Shown here: positions 1 to 10,685 of the stretch, in pieces
Numbering within the stretch: the stretch's first letter is position 1
Layout of the letters: each line of letters opens with the position of its first letter
Assembly (NCBI GenBank): GCA_016719105.1
Contig: JADKAQ010000001.1
Span: forward strand, 771,933-835,932
Direction of reading: 5' to 3'
DNA length: 64,000 nucleotides
DNA from: Gemmatimonadota bacterium
GTDB lineage: Bacteria > Gemmatimonadota > Gemmatimonadetes > Gemmatimonadales > Gemmatimonadaceae
Notes under the pieces: model-generated
What the model was told of the DNA's origin: nothing
The model's input: the letters and a program-made list of their open reading frames with translations, nothing else
Database searches by the model: none
Translations under genes and position numbers: made by a program

Positions 1-928
1 GGACGGCCATTTCGCCCTCCAGGTCTTCTCCGTCGTCACCAAGACCCCGCGCGGCATCAACTACGAGCGCAACACCGACGATACCGACAACATCACCATC
101 CTCGCCATCGCCGAGCGGTATCCGCTGCGCGCCTGGTTCAACCTCTATGAGCGCGCCCGCTGGCAGGGGGAGCGCCTCAAGGACGCCGTCGCTCGATCGG
201 CGGCCCGAGGCGACTCGGCGCTTCGCCTCATCCGGTCCCGTGAGGACCTCACGGCTCTCCTCGCCGCGCGCCGGTCGGGGCGACCGGTCGTGGGGGCCCT
301 GCTCGCAACCGAGGGGCTACATCCGCTCGCCGGACGCCTGGAGCACCTCGACTCGCTGGCGGCCCTCGGCTTCCGCATGTTCGGCTTCACCCACTTTTTC
401 GACAACGACCTCGGGGGATCGGCGCACGGCGTCGAGCGCGGCGGGCTCACGGCCTTCGGGCGACAGGTCGTCGCCCGAATGGATGCGTTAGGCCTCATCA
501 TCGACGTCGCTCACGCCTCGCCGCGCCTGGTCGACGACATCCTCGCCACCACGCACCGCCCCATCGTGGTGTCCCATGGCGGAGTGCAGGGAACCTGTCC
601 CGGACCGCGGAACCTCACCGACGATCAACTCCGGCGCATCGCTGCCGGCGGCGGCGTGGTGGGCATCGGCTACTGGGATGGGGCAATCTGCGAGCCGAGC
701 GCCGCCTCGTTCGCCAGGGCGGTGGTCTACGCCATCGGCGTCGCAGGGGAGGATCATGTGGCCCTGGGGTCCGATTTCGACGGGAGCACCGCCGAGCCCT
801 TCGACGCCAGTGGAATGGGGCTCGTCGCCGGCGCGCTGCGCGACGCGGGGCTGACCGACGCGCAGATCGGGAAGGTGATGGGCGGCAACGCCCTTCGCCT
901 GCTCGGCCAGCTCCTTCCTGGGGACTGA
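1..928 (+). CDS. Membrane dipeptidase, peptidase family M19 (5' end outside window)
   Basis: Zinc-dependent dipeptidase of the renal dipeptidase/M19 family, which hydrolyses dipeptides and related amides. The open frame enters from the window edge, so the N-terminus and the first metal-binding HxD motif are missing; about 308 residues are visible. Seen in order: the metal-bridging Glu in 'GALLATEG', the metal His in 'IIDVAHAS', the next His in 'RPIVVSHGG', and the C-terminal 'ALGSDFDG' Asp motif. All are in the expected M19 order and spacing. The gene ends 83-92 bases before kdsB and is probably not part of the KDO operon. The substrate cannot be told from sequence. Confidence 0.9.
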   Translation, partial: DGHFALQVFSVVTKTPRGINYERNTDDTDNITILAIAERYPLRAWFNLYERARWQGERLKDAVARSAARGDSALRLIRSREDLTALLAARRSGRPVVGALLATEGLHPLAGRLEHLDSLAALGFRMFGFTHFFDNDLGGSAHGVERGGLTAFGRQVVARMDALGLIIDVAHASPRLVDDILATTHRPIVVSHGGVQGTCPGPRNLTDDQLRRIAAGGGVVGIGYWDGAICEPSAASFARAVVYAIGVAGEDHVALGSDFDGSTAEPFDASGMGLVAGALRDAGLTDAQIGKVMGGNALRLLGQLLPGD

Positions 929-983
929 CGGCGAGGGCGCGGACGCCAGAAACGCGCACGGGCGAGATCGGACGTTGTTGCTG

Positions 984-1012
984 TTGGAAAAGCCGTATCG
1001 CGCGGATTAACT
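984..1012 (+). promoter_or_regulatory. Weak promoter-like pair upstream of the KDO operon
   Basis: TTGGAA (984-989) and TTAACT (1007-1012) are 17 bases apart in the only gap before a chain of about 15 overlapping genes. The match to sigma-70 boxes is modest and the -10 box touches the first possible start codon, which would make the transcript nearly leaderless. Promoter use is a guess based mainly on position. Confidence 0.25.
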
Positions 1013-1020
1013 TGGGTGGC

Positions 1021-1814
1021 GTGCCTTTTGCTAACTCGGCCGCCCCGACCCCGAACGCTGTCCTCGCCGTCATACCGGCGCGGCTGGGGTCGACCCGCCT
1101 CCCACGCAAGCCGCTTCGCCTCATTGGCGGGCGCCCACTCATCGTCCGCGTCTGGGAGCGCGTCTGTGCCATGAACGTGGCAGGCACCGTGGTCGTCGCG
1201 ACCGACGCGCCGGAGATCGTCGAGGTGATCGCCGCCGCCGGCGGGATGGCGGTCCTCACCGACGCCACGCATCCCTCCGGGACCGACCGGATCGCCGAGG
1301 TCGCCGCCCGCCCGGAGTTCCGCGCCCACGAGGTGATTCTCAACGTGCAGGGCGACGAACCGTTCGTGTCGGCGGCGGCGGTAGAAGGCGCACTGGCGAT
1401 GGTGACGGTGGAGCGATTTCCGCTGGGCACCGTCTCGGCGCGCGCCGGCGAGGAGATCCTCGCCACGCCGCATGTGGTGAAGGTCGTGTCCGCCGATGAC
1501 GGGCGCGCGCTCTACTTCTCGCGCGCCCCGATCCCGTTCCTGCGGGAGGCGGGGGATGCGGCCGTGCGCGCGGGGATCGTGCGGCAGCACCTCGGGATCT
1601 ACGCCTACACGCGGGATGCGCTCGCCGCGTGGGTCTCGCTGCCGGAGCATCCGCTCGAGCGGGTGGAACGACTGGAACAGTTGCGACCGCTCGCCGCCGG
1701 GTTGGCGATGGGCGTCGCGACGATCGATGAGCCGCCCCCGGGCGGCGTGGATACCGAAGACGACCTGCACCGTGCCAACGCGCGGTGGAATGACCTCTAC
1801 GACACACGACGCTG

Positions 1815-1815
<1 letters not shown>
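1021..1815 (+). CDS. kdsB: 3-deoxy-manno-octulosonate cytidylyltransferase (CMP-KDO synthetase)
   Basis: Activates KDO with CTP to CMP-KDO, the sugar donor for the LPS inner core, in the cytoplasm. The N-terminal nucleotide-binding signature 'VIPARLGSTRLPRKPL' and the later 'NVQGDEPF' motif are typical of KdsB, and 264 residues is close to the usual 245-260. I chose the GTG at 1021; an in-frame TTG at 1012 would add three residues. The stop overlaps the pyrG start by one base (TGATG). CTP synthase directly downstream supplies its co-substrate, which supports the assignment and co-expression. Confidence 0.95.
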
Positions 1816-3451
<1,636 letters not shown>

Positions 3452-3455
<4 letters not shown>

Positions 3456-4300
3456 CGACGGCTGCCGGCTTCCCGACCGACCGCCTCTTCCTGATCGCGG
3501 GTCCCTGCGTCCTCGAGGACGAGGCGCTGAACCTTCGTGTGGCCGAGCACCTGGCCACGCTCGCGCCGCTCGTCCCGGGCGGCATCATCTTCAAGGCGTC
3601 GTTCGACAAGGCCAACCGCTCCAATCCGGGGGCCGCGCGCGGGCCCGGGATTGAAGAAGGGCTCGCCAAGCTCGCGCGCGTGCGCGAGGTCACCGGACTC
3701 CCCATCCTCACCGACGTGCACCTGCCGGAGCAGTGCGCAGCGGTCGGTGCGGTCGTCGACGTCCTGCAGATTCCCGCCTTCCTCTGTCGCCAGACCGACC
3801 TCCTGGTGGCCGCAGGTGCAACGGGACGCCCGGTGAACATCAAGAAGGGACAGTGGATGCACCCCGAGGGGATGAAGGGCGCCGTGCGCAAGGTCGCGGG
3901 GGCCCGCCCGGCGGCCAGTGAACCCACGGCCTCCGGCGTGGCGTCACCCATGTCGGACATCGCCACCACCGAGCGCGGCTCCTTCTTCGGCTACGGCGAC
4001 CTCGTCGTCGATATGCGGAGCTTCAGCCGCATGCGGGCCGCCACGGGAACGCCAGTCATCTTTGATGGCACGCACAGCGTGCAGCAGCCGGGGAAAGGCG
4101 AGGGCGGCGCCAGCGGCGGACTGCGCGAGTTCATCCCCGCGCTGACCCTCGCGGCGATCGCGGCCGGCGCCGATGGGCTCTTCCTCGAGACACACCCCGA
4201 TCCCGATCACGCGCCAAGCGATGGACCCAACATGCTCCCGTTAGGCACGCTCGAGGCGCTCATCCGCCGGGCGGTGGCCGTCTGGGAGGCCCGCCGATGA
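3452..4300 (+). CDS. kdsA: 3-deoxy-8-phosphooctulonate synthase (KDO-8-P synthase)
   Basis: Condenses phosphoenolpyruvate with arabinose 5-phosphate to KDO 8-phosphate. Seen: 'FKASFDKANRS', 'RGPGIEEGL', and 'VNIKKGQWMHPEGMKGA', all hallmark KdsA segments. The N-terminal 'LIAGPCVLE' has Cys where the E. coli enzyme has Asn; by family knowledge Cys marks the metal-dependent class. An Ala/Ser/Pro-rich insert of roughly 14 residues sits between 'VRKVAG' and 'TTERGSFFGYGDLVVDM', in a loop that is shorter in E. coli KdsA. Start GTG at 3452 overlaps the pyrG stop by four bases; 282 residues, normal length. Confidence 0.96.
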
Positions 4301-4908
4301 TCGGCTTTGGCGCGCACGCCGACGCCCCGCTCACGCCGGCCGGTGTCCCGTACCTCAGTCCGGACGACGCCAGGCGCGTGCGGTTCGTCGGACTCGACGT
4401 CGATGGCGTCCTCACGGACGGCGGGATCTACCTCGGCGACGTGGGCGGGACGCGCTTCGAGACCAAGCGCTACGACATCCAGGATGGCCTGGGCATCAAG
4501 ATGCTGCAGAAGGCCGGGATCATCGTCGCCATCATCACCGGACGCGTCTCCGACAGCGTCGCCCTCCGGGCGGCCGAGCTGGGCGTCGACGACCTCGTGC
4601 AGGACGAGCACGCGCGAAAGCTCCCCGCCTTGCGGCGCCTCATCGCGGCCCGCGGCATCGAACTGTCGCAGGTGGCCTTCGTCGGCGACGATCTCCCCGA
4701 CCTCGGCGTCATGCGCGTCGTGGGGCTGCCGGTCGTCGTGGCGAACGGCACGGACGAGGTCTTCCGTGCGTCCAGGTTGCGGCTGTCGAGAAGCGGAGGG
4801 CAGGGGGCCGTGCGGGAGTTCGCCGAGCTGCTCCTGAAGGCGCGCGGAGAGTGGGACGGATTGGTGGAGTCGTACGTCGCGTCGCGCGAGCAGGAGCACC
4901 CGGCATGA
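4297..4908 (+). CDS. kdsC: 3-deoxy-manno-octulosonate-8-phosphatase
   Basis: HAD-superfamily phosphatase that removes phosphate from KDO 8-phosphate. HAD motif I is 'LDVDGVLTDGG' (about residues 27-37) with the nucleophile and acid/base Asp pair; motif III/IV is 'FVGDDLPDLGVM'. There is no cap domain, which fits the small tetrameric C0-type KdsC family. It has 203 residues, slightly longer than the usual 170-190 because of both ends. ATGA overlaps join it to kdsA upstream and kdsD downstream, so the three KDO steps are made from one message. Confidence 0.95.
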   Translation: MIGFGAHADAPLTPAGVPYLSPDDARRVRFVGLDVDGVLTDGGIYLGDVGGTRFETKRYDIQDGLGIKMLQKAGIIVAIITGRVSDSVALRAAELGVDDLVQDEHARKLPALRRLIAARGIELSQVAFVGDDLPDLGVMRVVGLPVVVANGTDEVFRASRLRLSRSGGQGAVREFAELLLKARGEWDGLVESYVASREQEHPA

Positions 4909-5870
4909 CCGGTGCCGAAGCGATCGCCCTCGGGCGACGCGTCATTCGCCTCGAGACCGAGGCGCTGGCCGAGGTCGAGCAGCGGCTCGGCGACGGCTTC
5001 GCGCATGCGGTGGACCTCATCGCCACCTCCGCCGGACGCGTGATCGTCGCAGGCGTTGGCAAGTCGGGGCTCATCGGGCGGAAGATCGCGGCGACCCTGA
5101 CCTCCACCGGGACTCCCGCGACCTTCCTGCATCCTACCGAGGGATTGCACGGCGACCTGGGGATGGTCACCCGGGAGGACGTCGCAATCCTGCTGTCGAA
5201 GAGCGGCGAGAGTGAGGAACTCCTCACGCTGTTGGCCCACCTCAAGCGCTTCGGCGTCCGCACCATCGCCATCACCGGCAACGCCGAGTCGTCGCTGGCG
5301 CGCGAGTGCGACGCGGCGCTCGACGCGTGGGTGCGCGAGGAAGCCTGCCCGCACGACCTCGCCCCCACCACCAGCACGACGGCGGCCCTGGCGTTAGGCG
5401 ACGCCCTCGCGGTGGTCATCCTCGAGCGCAAGGGGTTCCGGCGCGAGGACTTCGCGCGCTTTCACCCCGGCGGGTCGCTGGGGCGCAAGCTCCTCACGCG
5501 CGTGCGCGAACTCATGGAGCGCGAGCGGCTTCCGGTCCTCCCGCCCAACGCCACCATGCGCTCGGCGATCGTCCTGCTCGCCGAGCGGCGGGGCATCGTG
5601 GTCGTCGCCGATGCGGTCGGGAAGCTGCTCGGAGTCTTCACCGCGGGGGACTTCGCTCGGCTGATGGAGCGCGAGGCCGATCCGTTCGGCGTCCCGCTCG
5701 AGCGCGTCATGACCCGCACCCCTCGCACCGCACAGGCCGAGGAACTTGGGAGCGCCGTGGTGTACCGCATGGAACAATTCGGCATCATGGCGATGCCGGT
5801 CACCGATGAGACGGGAAGCGTCGTGGGCGTCGTCCACCTGCATGACCTGATGCGCGCGGGGGTCGCCTGA
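4905..5870 (+). CDS. kdsD: Arabinose-5-phosphate isomerase (SIS + two CBS domains)
   Basis: Makes D-arabinose 5-phosphate from ribulose 5-phosphate, the first committed substrate for KDO. The SIS sugar isomerase domain (about residues 30-170) shows 'GVGKSGLIGRKIAATLTSTG' and 'LLSKSGESEEL'; two CBS repeats fill about residues 200-320. Total 321 residues, as in the KdsD/GutQ family. The ATG at 4905 gives an ATGA overlap with kdsC; an upstream extension would run inside kdsC. With kdsA, kdsB and kdsC it completes CMP-KDO synthesis in this operon. Confidence 0.95.
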   Translation: MTGAEAIALGRRVIRLETEALAEVEQRLGDGFAHAVDLIATSAGRVIVAGVGKSGLIGRKIAATLTSTGTPATFLHPTEGLHGDLGMVTREDVAILLSKSGESEELLTLLAHLKRFGVRTIAITGNAESSLARECDAALDAWVREEACPHDLAPTTSTTAALALGDALAVVILERKGFRREDFARFHPGGSLGRKLLTRVRELMERERLPVLPPNATMRSAIVLLAERRGIVVVADAVGKLLGVFTAGDFARLMEREADPFGVPLERVMTRTPRTAQAEELGSAVVYRMEQFGIMAMPVTDETGSVVGVVHLHDLMRAGVA

Positions 5871-6418
5871 TGCACCGCGCTTTTGGCCTCGCCCTTGTCG
5901 CGGTCCTGGCGGCCGCCTGCCAGCAGACCAGCTCCCCGCCGGTCGCCAAGCGCAGCGTCGTCCCTGACTCCGCCGACCAGGTGATGTACGGCGTGCGCTT
6001 CTTCCTGACCGACGGCGGGCTGCGCCGAGCGGAGCTCGTCTCCGACACGGCGTTCATGTACGACGAGAACACGCGCACCGAACTGCGGGTCGTCAACACC
6101 ACCTTCTACAAGGTGAGTGGCGAGAAGGACGCCGTCCTCACCTCGCGCACCGGCAGCTACAATATCCGCCTGGGAAGCATGGAGGCGCGCGGCAACGTCG
6201 TGGTCGTCTCCACCGACGGACGCAAGCTCGAGTCGCCGCATCTGCGCTACGATCCCAGTCGCAACGAGATCGCCAGCGACTCCGCCTTCACCATCACCGA
6301 GTCCGGCGGGCGCGTGACGCAGGGGATCGGCTTCATCGGCGACCCGGACCTCAACAACGTCCGCGTCCTCCGCTCCACGCGCTCGCGCGGGAGCGCGCTC
6401 ACCATCCCGAAGTCGTGA
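5870..6418 (+). CDS. lptC: LptC-like LPS export protein, predicted lipoprotein
   Basis: Predicted periplasmic LPS-bridge component that passes LPS from the LptBFG ABC transporter to LptA. The 182-residue product starts with a short hydrophobic signal ending 'VLAAAC', a lipobox, so it is probably a lipoprotein rather than having the uncleaved membrane anchor of E. coli LptC. The body is beta-rich, with 'DTAFMYDE', 'NIRLGSMEARGNVVVVSTDGRKLESPHLRYDPSRN', written here only as landmarks: these are typical LptC/OstA 'gain-loss of layer' patterns. It sits between kdsD and the OstA-like gene, with 1- and 4-base overlaps. Sequence identity to LptC is low, so the name rests partly on position. Confidence 0.8.
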   Translation: MHRAFGLALVAVLAAACQQTSSPPVAKRSVVPDSADQVMYGVRFFLTDGGLRRAELVSDTAFMYDENTRTELRVVNTTFYKVSGEKDAVLTSRTGSYNIRLGSMEARGNVVVVSTDGRKLESPHLRYDPSRNEIASDSAFTITESGGRVTQGIGFIGDPDLNNVRVLRSTRSRGSALTIPKS

Positions 6419-7947
6419 GTCGTCGCGCCCTCGCGCTCGCTGTGGTGGTGCTGCTGGCCACCACCGGCTGCTTTCGGCTCGGGCGTCGTCCGGCGGCCCC
6501 TCGTGGGCCGGCGGTCGCCGGTCCGGCCATGCCTGGCGATTCGATCCCGCCCATCAAGATCGATTCGATCATCACGCGCGCCGCCGGCGCGCCCGCCGAC
6601 TCCGCCTTCGTGGCCTCGAACCCGGCCGCGCGTCCAGCCGAGAAGCCCGCCGAGCGCTGCCTGCTCGAGATCGACGGCGATCGCTCCCAGTTCATCAAGG
6701 ATCCCATCAGCCAGAAGTACACCTCGTACTTCGGTGGGGGCTTCATCGGACGATGCCCGGGGCAGGGGATCACGATCACGGCCGACTCCGCCGAGTTCTA
6801 CGACCAGAACCAGCTGTACTTTCTCCTCGGCAACGTGAAGTACCGGGAGCGGCGTGTGAACCTCGACGCCGACAAGCTGACCTACTTCCGCGCGGAGGAA
6901 CGCCTCCTTGCCGAGGGCAACGTCGTGGCGGTCATGCGTGACTCCTCGACGATGACGGGGCCCCGAGCCGAGTACTTCCGCGCCGTGCGCGGGGTGCGCG
7001 TGCGCCCGCGCATGGTCGCGACCATGCGCCCCACCCTCAAGCTGTACGAAGCCGATTCCACCGGACGCCGTCGCGGCGAACCCGTCGTCCTTATCGCGGA
7101 CAACATCAACGGCGAGGGCGACTCGCTCTTCATCGCCTGGGGAAAGGTCACCATCGATCGCACCGATATCCTCGCACGCGGCGACTCGGCCAACCTCGAC
7201 AACGCCCGCCAGTTCTCGCGGCTCATGAAGCAGCCGTACCTGGAGAGCAAGGGAAAGGACGCCTTCACCCTGCGCGGGCTGGTCATCGACATGTACGGGC
7301 GCAATCGCGCCGTCGAACGCGTGGTGGCCATGGACTCGGCCGTCGCGGTCAACAAGGACCTCACGCTGGCCTCCGACACCATCGACCTGCGTGTGAAGGA
7401 GAACAAACTGCAACGCGCCTTCGCCTTCGGCCCCGGGGCCGCCTCGGCCATCTCCCGCGAACGCACCATCCTCGCCGACTCGATCGACGTGCGCATGCCC
7501 AACCAGCAATTGCGCGAGATGTACGCCGTGCGCGCGGCCTATGCCGAGTCCGATCCCGACTCGAACAAGGTCAGGTCGGCCGAGCGCGACTGGCTGCGCG
7601 GTGATACCATCGTCGCCCGCTTCGATTCGGCGGCGGCGACCGACACCACGGCACGTCCCCGCATTCGCGACCTCCTGGCGTCGGGAACCGCGAGTTCGTA
7701 CTACCAGGTCCCGAACGGGAAGGATGTGAAGAAGCCCGGGATCAACTACGTGCGGGGTCGACAGATCATGGTCGACTTCAAGGAGCAGGAAGTGCAGACG
7801 GTGACCGTCGTGGACTCCGCGTCGGGCGTCTTCCTCGAGGCGGCCCCCGATTCGGTCGCGACGCCCAAACCCGCCCCGGGGCGCCGCCCCAACCGGCGGG
7901 CGCCCGCCGACACCCGCCGCCAGCCTAACGCGATCCGTCGTCCATGA
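6415..7947 (+). CDS. OstA/LptA-like LPS transport protein, long lipoprotein form
   Basis: Predicted beta-jellyroll protein of the OstA/LptA family, involved in carrying LPS across the periplasm. Start GTG at 6415 overlaps the lptC stop. The signal peptide ends in 'LLATTGC', a lipobox, so the mature protein is likely lipid-anchored. OstA-type repeats are visible ('LLGNVKYRERRVNLDADKL', 'RAEERLLAEGNVVAVMRD', 'LRGLVIDMYGRNRAVERV'). At 510 residues it is more than twice the length of soluble LptA (about 185), and the Pro/Arg-rich tail is probably disordered. It may span the periplasm alone as a longer bridge; it is not LptD, which ends in a large barrel. Confidence 0.75.
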   Translation: MSRRALALAVVVLLATTGCFRLGRRPAAPRGPAVAGPAMPGDSIPPIKIDSIITRAAGAPADSAFVASNPAARPAEKPAERCLLEIDGDRSQFIKDPISQKYTSYFGGGFIGRCPGQGITITADSAEFYDQNQLYFLLGNVKYRERRVNLDADKLTYFRAEERLLAEGNVVAVMRDSSTMTGPRAEYFRAVRGVRVRPRMVATMRPTLKLYEADSTGRRRGEPVVLIADNINGEGDSLFIAWGKVTIDRTDILARGDSANLDNARQFSRLMKQPYLESKGKDAFTLRGLVIDMYGRNRAVERVVAMDSAVAVNKDLTLASDTIDLRVKENKLQRAFAFGPGAASAISRERTILADSIDVRMPNQQLREMYAVRAAYAESDPDSNKVRSAERDWLRGDTIVARFDSAAATDTTARPRIRDLLASGTASSYYQVPNGKDVKKPGINYVRGRQIMVDFKEQEVQTVTVVDSASGVFLEAAPDSVATPKPAPGRRPNRRAPADTRRQPNAIRRP

Positions 7948-9192
7948 ACGGCGAACCCCCTCTCCCCACGCGTCCAGGCGCTGATCGAGCAGCGCGCCGG
8001 TGGCGACCGCTCGGTCGCCTTCGGACTGCATGCCCTCATCAGCGAGGCCGACCCCGACGGCCTCTCCGTCTTCAACGACGTCGCCATTCGCTTTCGCGAC
8101 GACTGGCTGGCCGCCATTCGCACCCAGGGTGGTGACGCCGATCGCGAGGCCGGCCGCCTCTCGCTGGACGAGGTGCGCGCCTTTCTCCAGCGCTCGGTCC
8201 TCCCCCGTCTGGCGGCCCAGGGGCTCATCCAGTATCCCGTCCCCGGCGACCAGGACGTCGGCGCCAAGGTGCGGCTCGCCCCCGCGTTGTGGAGCGAAAT
8301 CGCCCCGCAGCGCCTCGACGTCGCCGAGTCGCTCCGGCTCACCGGCGAGCACGCCACCGTGTCGGTTCCGACCCCCACGTCCCGGCGCGCCGTCGACACG
8401 AGGCTCCCCGCGTCGGGCAGCGTGCTCGAGGCCAGCGGCCTCGTGAAGGTCTATCGCAAGCGGCGGGTCGTGAATGACGTCGCCGTGCGGCTGCAACAGG
8501 GAGAGATCGTCGGGCTCCTCGGGCCCAATGGGGCTGGCAAGACCACGACGTTCTACATGATCGTCGGGCTCATCCAGCCCGAAAACGGGTCGATCAAGCT
8601 CGATGGCGAGGAGATCACCCGCATGCCAATGTTCAAGCGCGCGCGGCGGGGGATCGGCTATCTTTCGCAAGAGCCATCGATCTTCCGCAAGCTCACGGTG
8701 GAGGACAACATCCTCGCGATCCTCGAGACGTTGCCAATCACCAAGGAGGAGCGTCGATCACGGTTGGAGGGATTGCTCGACGAACTGAGCATCAAGCACC
8801 TGCGACACAGCCGTGCCTACGCCCTGTCGGGTGGGGAACGGCGGCGACTCGAGATCACCCGGGCGCTGGTCTCGCAGCCCAAGTTCATGATGCTCGATGA
8901 GCCGTTCGCCGGCGTCGACCCGATCGCCGTCCATGACATCCAAACGATCGTGGCCGGGCTGCGCCATCGCGGCATCGGAGTGCTCATCAGCGACCACAAC
9001 GTGGAACAAACGCTCGATATCGTCGACCGGGCTTACATCATGTTCGACGGCCAGGTGAAGGTCTCAGGAACCGTGCGCGAGCTCGTCTTCGACGACGAGG
9101 TCTCGCGCATCTACCTCGGTCCCACCCTCACCGCTCGTCTCCGCGCACGCTTTTCGGCGGAACAGGCGCCCCACGAGGAGCTCCCCGCATGA
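7944..9192 (+). CDS. lptB: LPS export ABC transporter ATPase LptB with N-terminal extension; start obscured by an apparent +1 base
   Basis: ATPase that powers LPS extraction by LptBFG at the inner membrane. The ABC domain begins near 8430: Walker A 'GPNGAGKTT', signature 'LSGGERRRLEI', Walker B 'FMMLDEPFAGVDP', switch His in 'LISDHNVEQT'. Unusually, about 160 residues precede it in the same frame, including a stretch resembling a winged helix ('DEVRAFLQRSVLPRLAAQGL'). Good coding sequence continues upstream right to the lptA stop but has no in-frame start before GTG 8173. The ATG at 7944 (overlapping that stop, as at the other junctions) is out of frame by one base: reading ATGAACGG as ATGACGG would give a 415-residue protein. 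Either one base is extra here or translation starts at 8173. Confidence 0.85.
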
Positions 9193-10685
9193 GAACGGGG
9201 CTCGGTCAGCATACGTCCATGCGGCAGGAGCTGAAGATCAATCCACGCCTCTACCAGGCGATGGATCTGCTCTACATGCCCCTGCTCGACCTCCAGCAGC
9301 ACCTCAAGCAGGAGCTCCTGAACAACCCCTTCCTGGAGATGACCGAGCCCGACGAAGAGGACTCGGAAGAAGAGGAGGAGCGCGAGGGCGAGGAAGGGCC
9401 GGTCGACCTGACCGAGCCCGAGACGGCCCCCCCGGAGGAGCGCGAGGCGGTCAACAACGACACCATCGACTGGGAGGAGATCCTCCTCGACGGCTTCGAG
9501 ACCGGCGGCGTACGGGAGGAACACGAGGAGCGCGAGTACTACGAGCCCGTATCGGTCGACCGCCGCGACCTCGACGACCACCTGAAGGACCAGATCTCCC
9601 TGCTCGAACTCACGCCGCGGCAGTTGCTCCTGGCGGACGAGTTCCTGGGCAACATCAACGAGGACGGCTACCTCACCTGCGCCATCCCCGAGATCGTCGA
9701 GGGGATCAACGAGGTCGTCGCGCGCGCCGCCGAAAAGGAGGGGTTCCTCGGCGAGCTCCCGCTGTATCGGCTGGATGAAGCCGACGACATGCTCCGCATC
9801 GTGCAGACGCTCGACCCGCCCGGCGTGGGCGCGCGCGACCTGCGCGAGTGCCTCTTGTTGCAGCTGCGCGACCTCAAGCATGAGGAGACGCTGCAGTATC
9901 GCCTGGTCCGCGACGCATTCGACGAGCTCATCGCCCACCGCTGGAGCGAGATCTCCAAGCGATTCGGCATCAGCGCGCAGGACGTGCAGCAGGCGGCCGA
10001 CGAGATCGCCAAGCTCGACCCCAAGCCGGGGCTGCGCTACAGCAATGCCAACGACGGCTACATCGTCCCCGATCTCGTGGTCGAGAAGATCGACGGCGCG
10101 TACCACGTCTTCATCAACGATGGCAACCTCCCGCGCCTCAAGCTGAGCCGCGCCTACCAGGAGATTGCCCGCGACAAGAAGAAGTTCGATGGCGAAAACA
10201 AGGAATTCATCTCGTCCAAGCTCAATTCGGCCAACTGGATGATCCAGGCCATCGAGCAGCGCCGCCAGACGATGCTCAAGGTCATGAACTACATCGTCGA
10301 CCGGCAGCGCGACTTCTTCGAGAAGGGGGTGCAGTACCTCAAGCCGCTCACCCTGCGCGAGGTGGCCGAGGTCATCGCCATGCACGAGAGTACGGTGAGT
10401 CGCGTGACGAACGAGAAGTTCGTGCAGACCCCGCGCGGCGTCCTCCCGCTCAAGTTCTTCTTCTCCTCCGGACTCAGCACCACCGGCGGCGAAGACGTCT
10501 CGGCGCGTGGCATCAAGGACCAGATCGAGAAGCTGGTCACCAACGAGGACCCGAAGAACCCGCTCACCGACCAGGCGATCGTCAACATCCTGCGCGACAG
10601 CGGGGTCAACATCGCCCGTCGCACCGTGGCGAAGTATCGCGACCAGTTGGGGGTGCTCTCGGCGCGCATGCGCAAGCGGGTATGA
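9189..10685 (+). CDS. rpoN: RNA polymerase sigma-54 factor
   Basis: Alternative sigma factor that recognises -24/-12 promoters and needs AAA+ enhancer-binding activators. All three regions are seen: region I near 'LKINPRLYQAMDLLYMPL' (interacts with activators), an acidic region II full of Glu/Asp (about residues 50-75), and region III with the HTH 'LREVAEVIAMHESTVSRVTN' and the C-terminal RpoN box 'ARRTVAKYR'. 498 residues is normal. It overlaps lptB by four bases; the lptB-rpoN pairing is widespread in Gram-negative bacteria and supports the lptB call. The hpf/PTS genes often found after rpoN are absent here. Confidence 0.97.
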   Translation: MRTGLGQHTSMRQELKINPRLYQAMDLLYMPLLDLQQHLKQELLNNPFLEMTEPDEEDSEEEEEREGEEGPVDLTEPETAPPEEREAVNNDTIDWEEILLDGFETGGVREEHEEREYYEPVSVDRRDLDDHLKDQISLLELTPRQLLLADEFLGNINEDGYLTCAIPEIVEGINEVVARAAEKEGFLGELPLYRLDEADDMLRIVQTLDPPGVGARDLRECLLLQLRDLKHEETLQYRLVRDAFDELIAHRWSEISKRFGISAQDVQQAADEIAKLDPKPGLRYSNANDGYIVPDLVVEKIDGAYHVFINDGNLPRLKLSRAYQEIARDKKKFDGENKEFISSKLNSANWMIQAIEQRRQTMLKVMNYIVDRQRDFFEKGVQYLKPLTLREVAEVIAMHESTVSRVTNEKFVQTPRGVLPLKFFFSSGLSTTGGEDVSARGIKDQIEKLVTNEDPKNPLTDQAIVNILRDSGVNIARRTVAKYRDQLGVLSARMRKRV

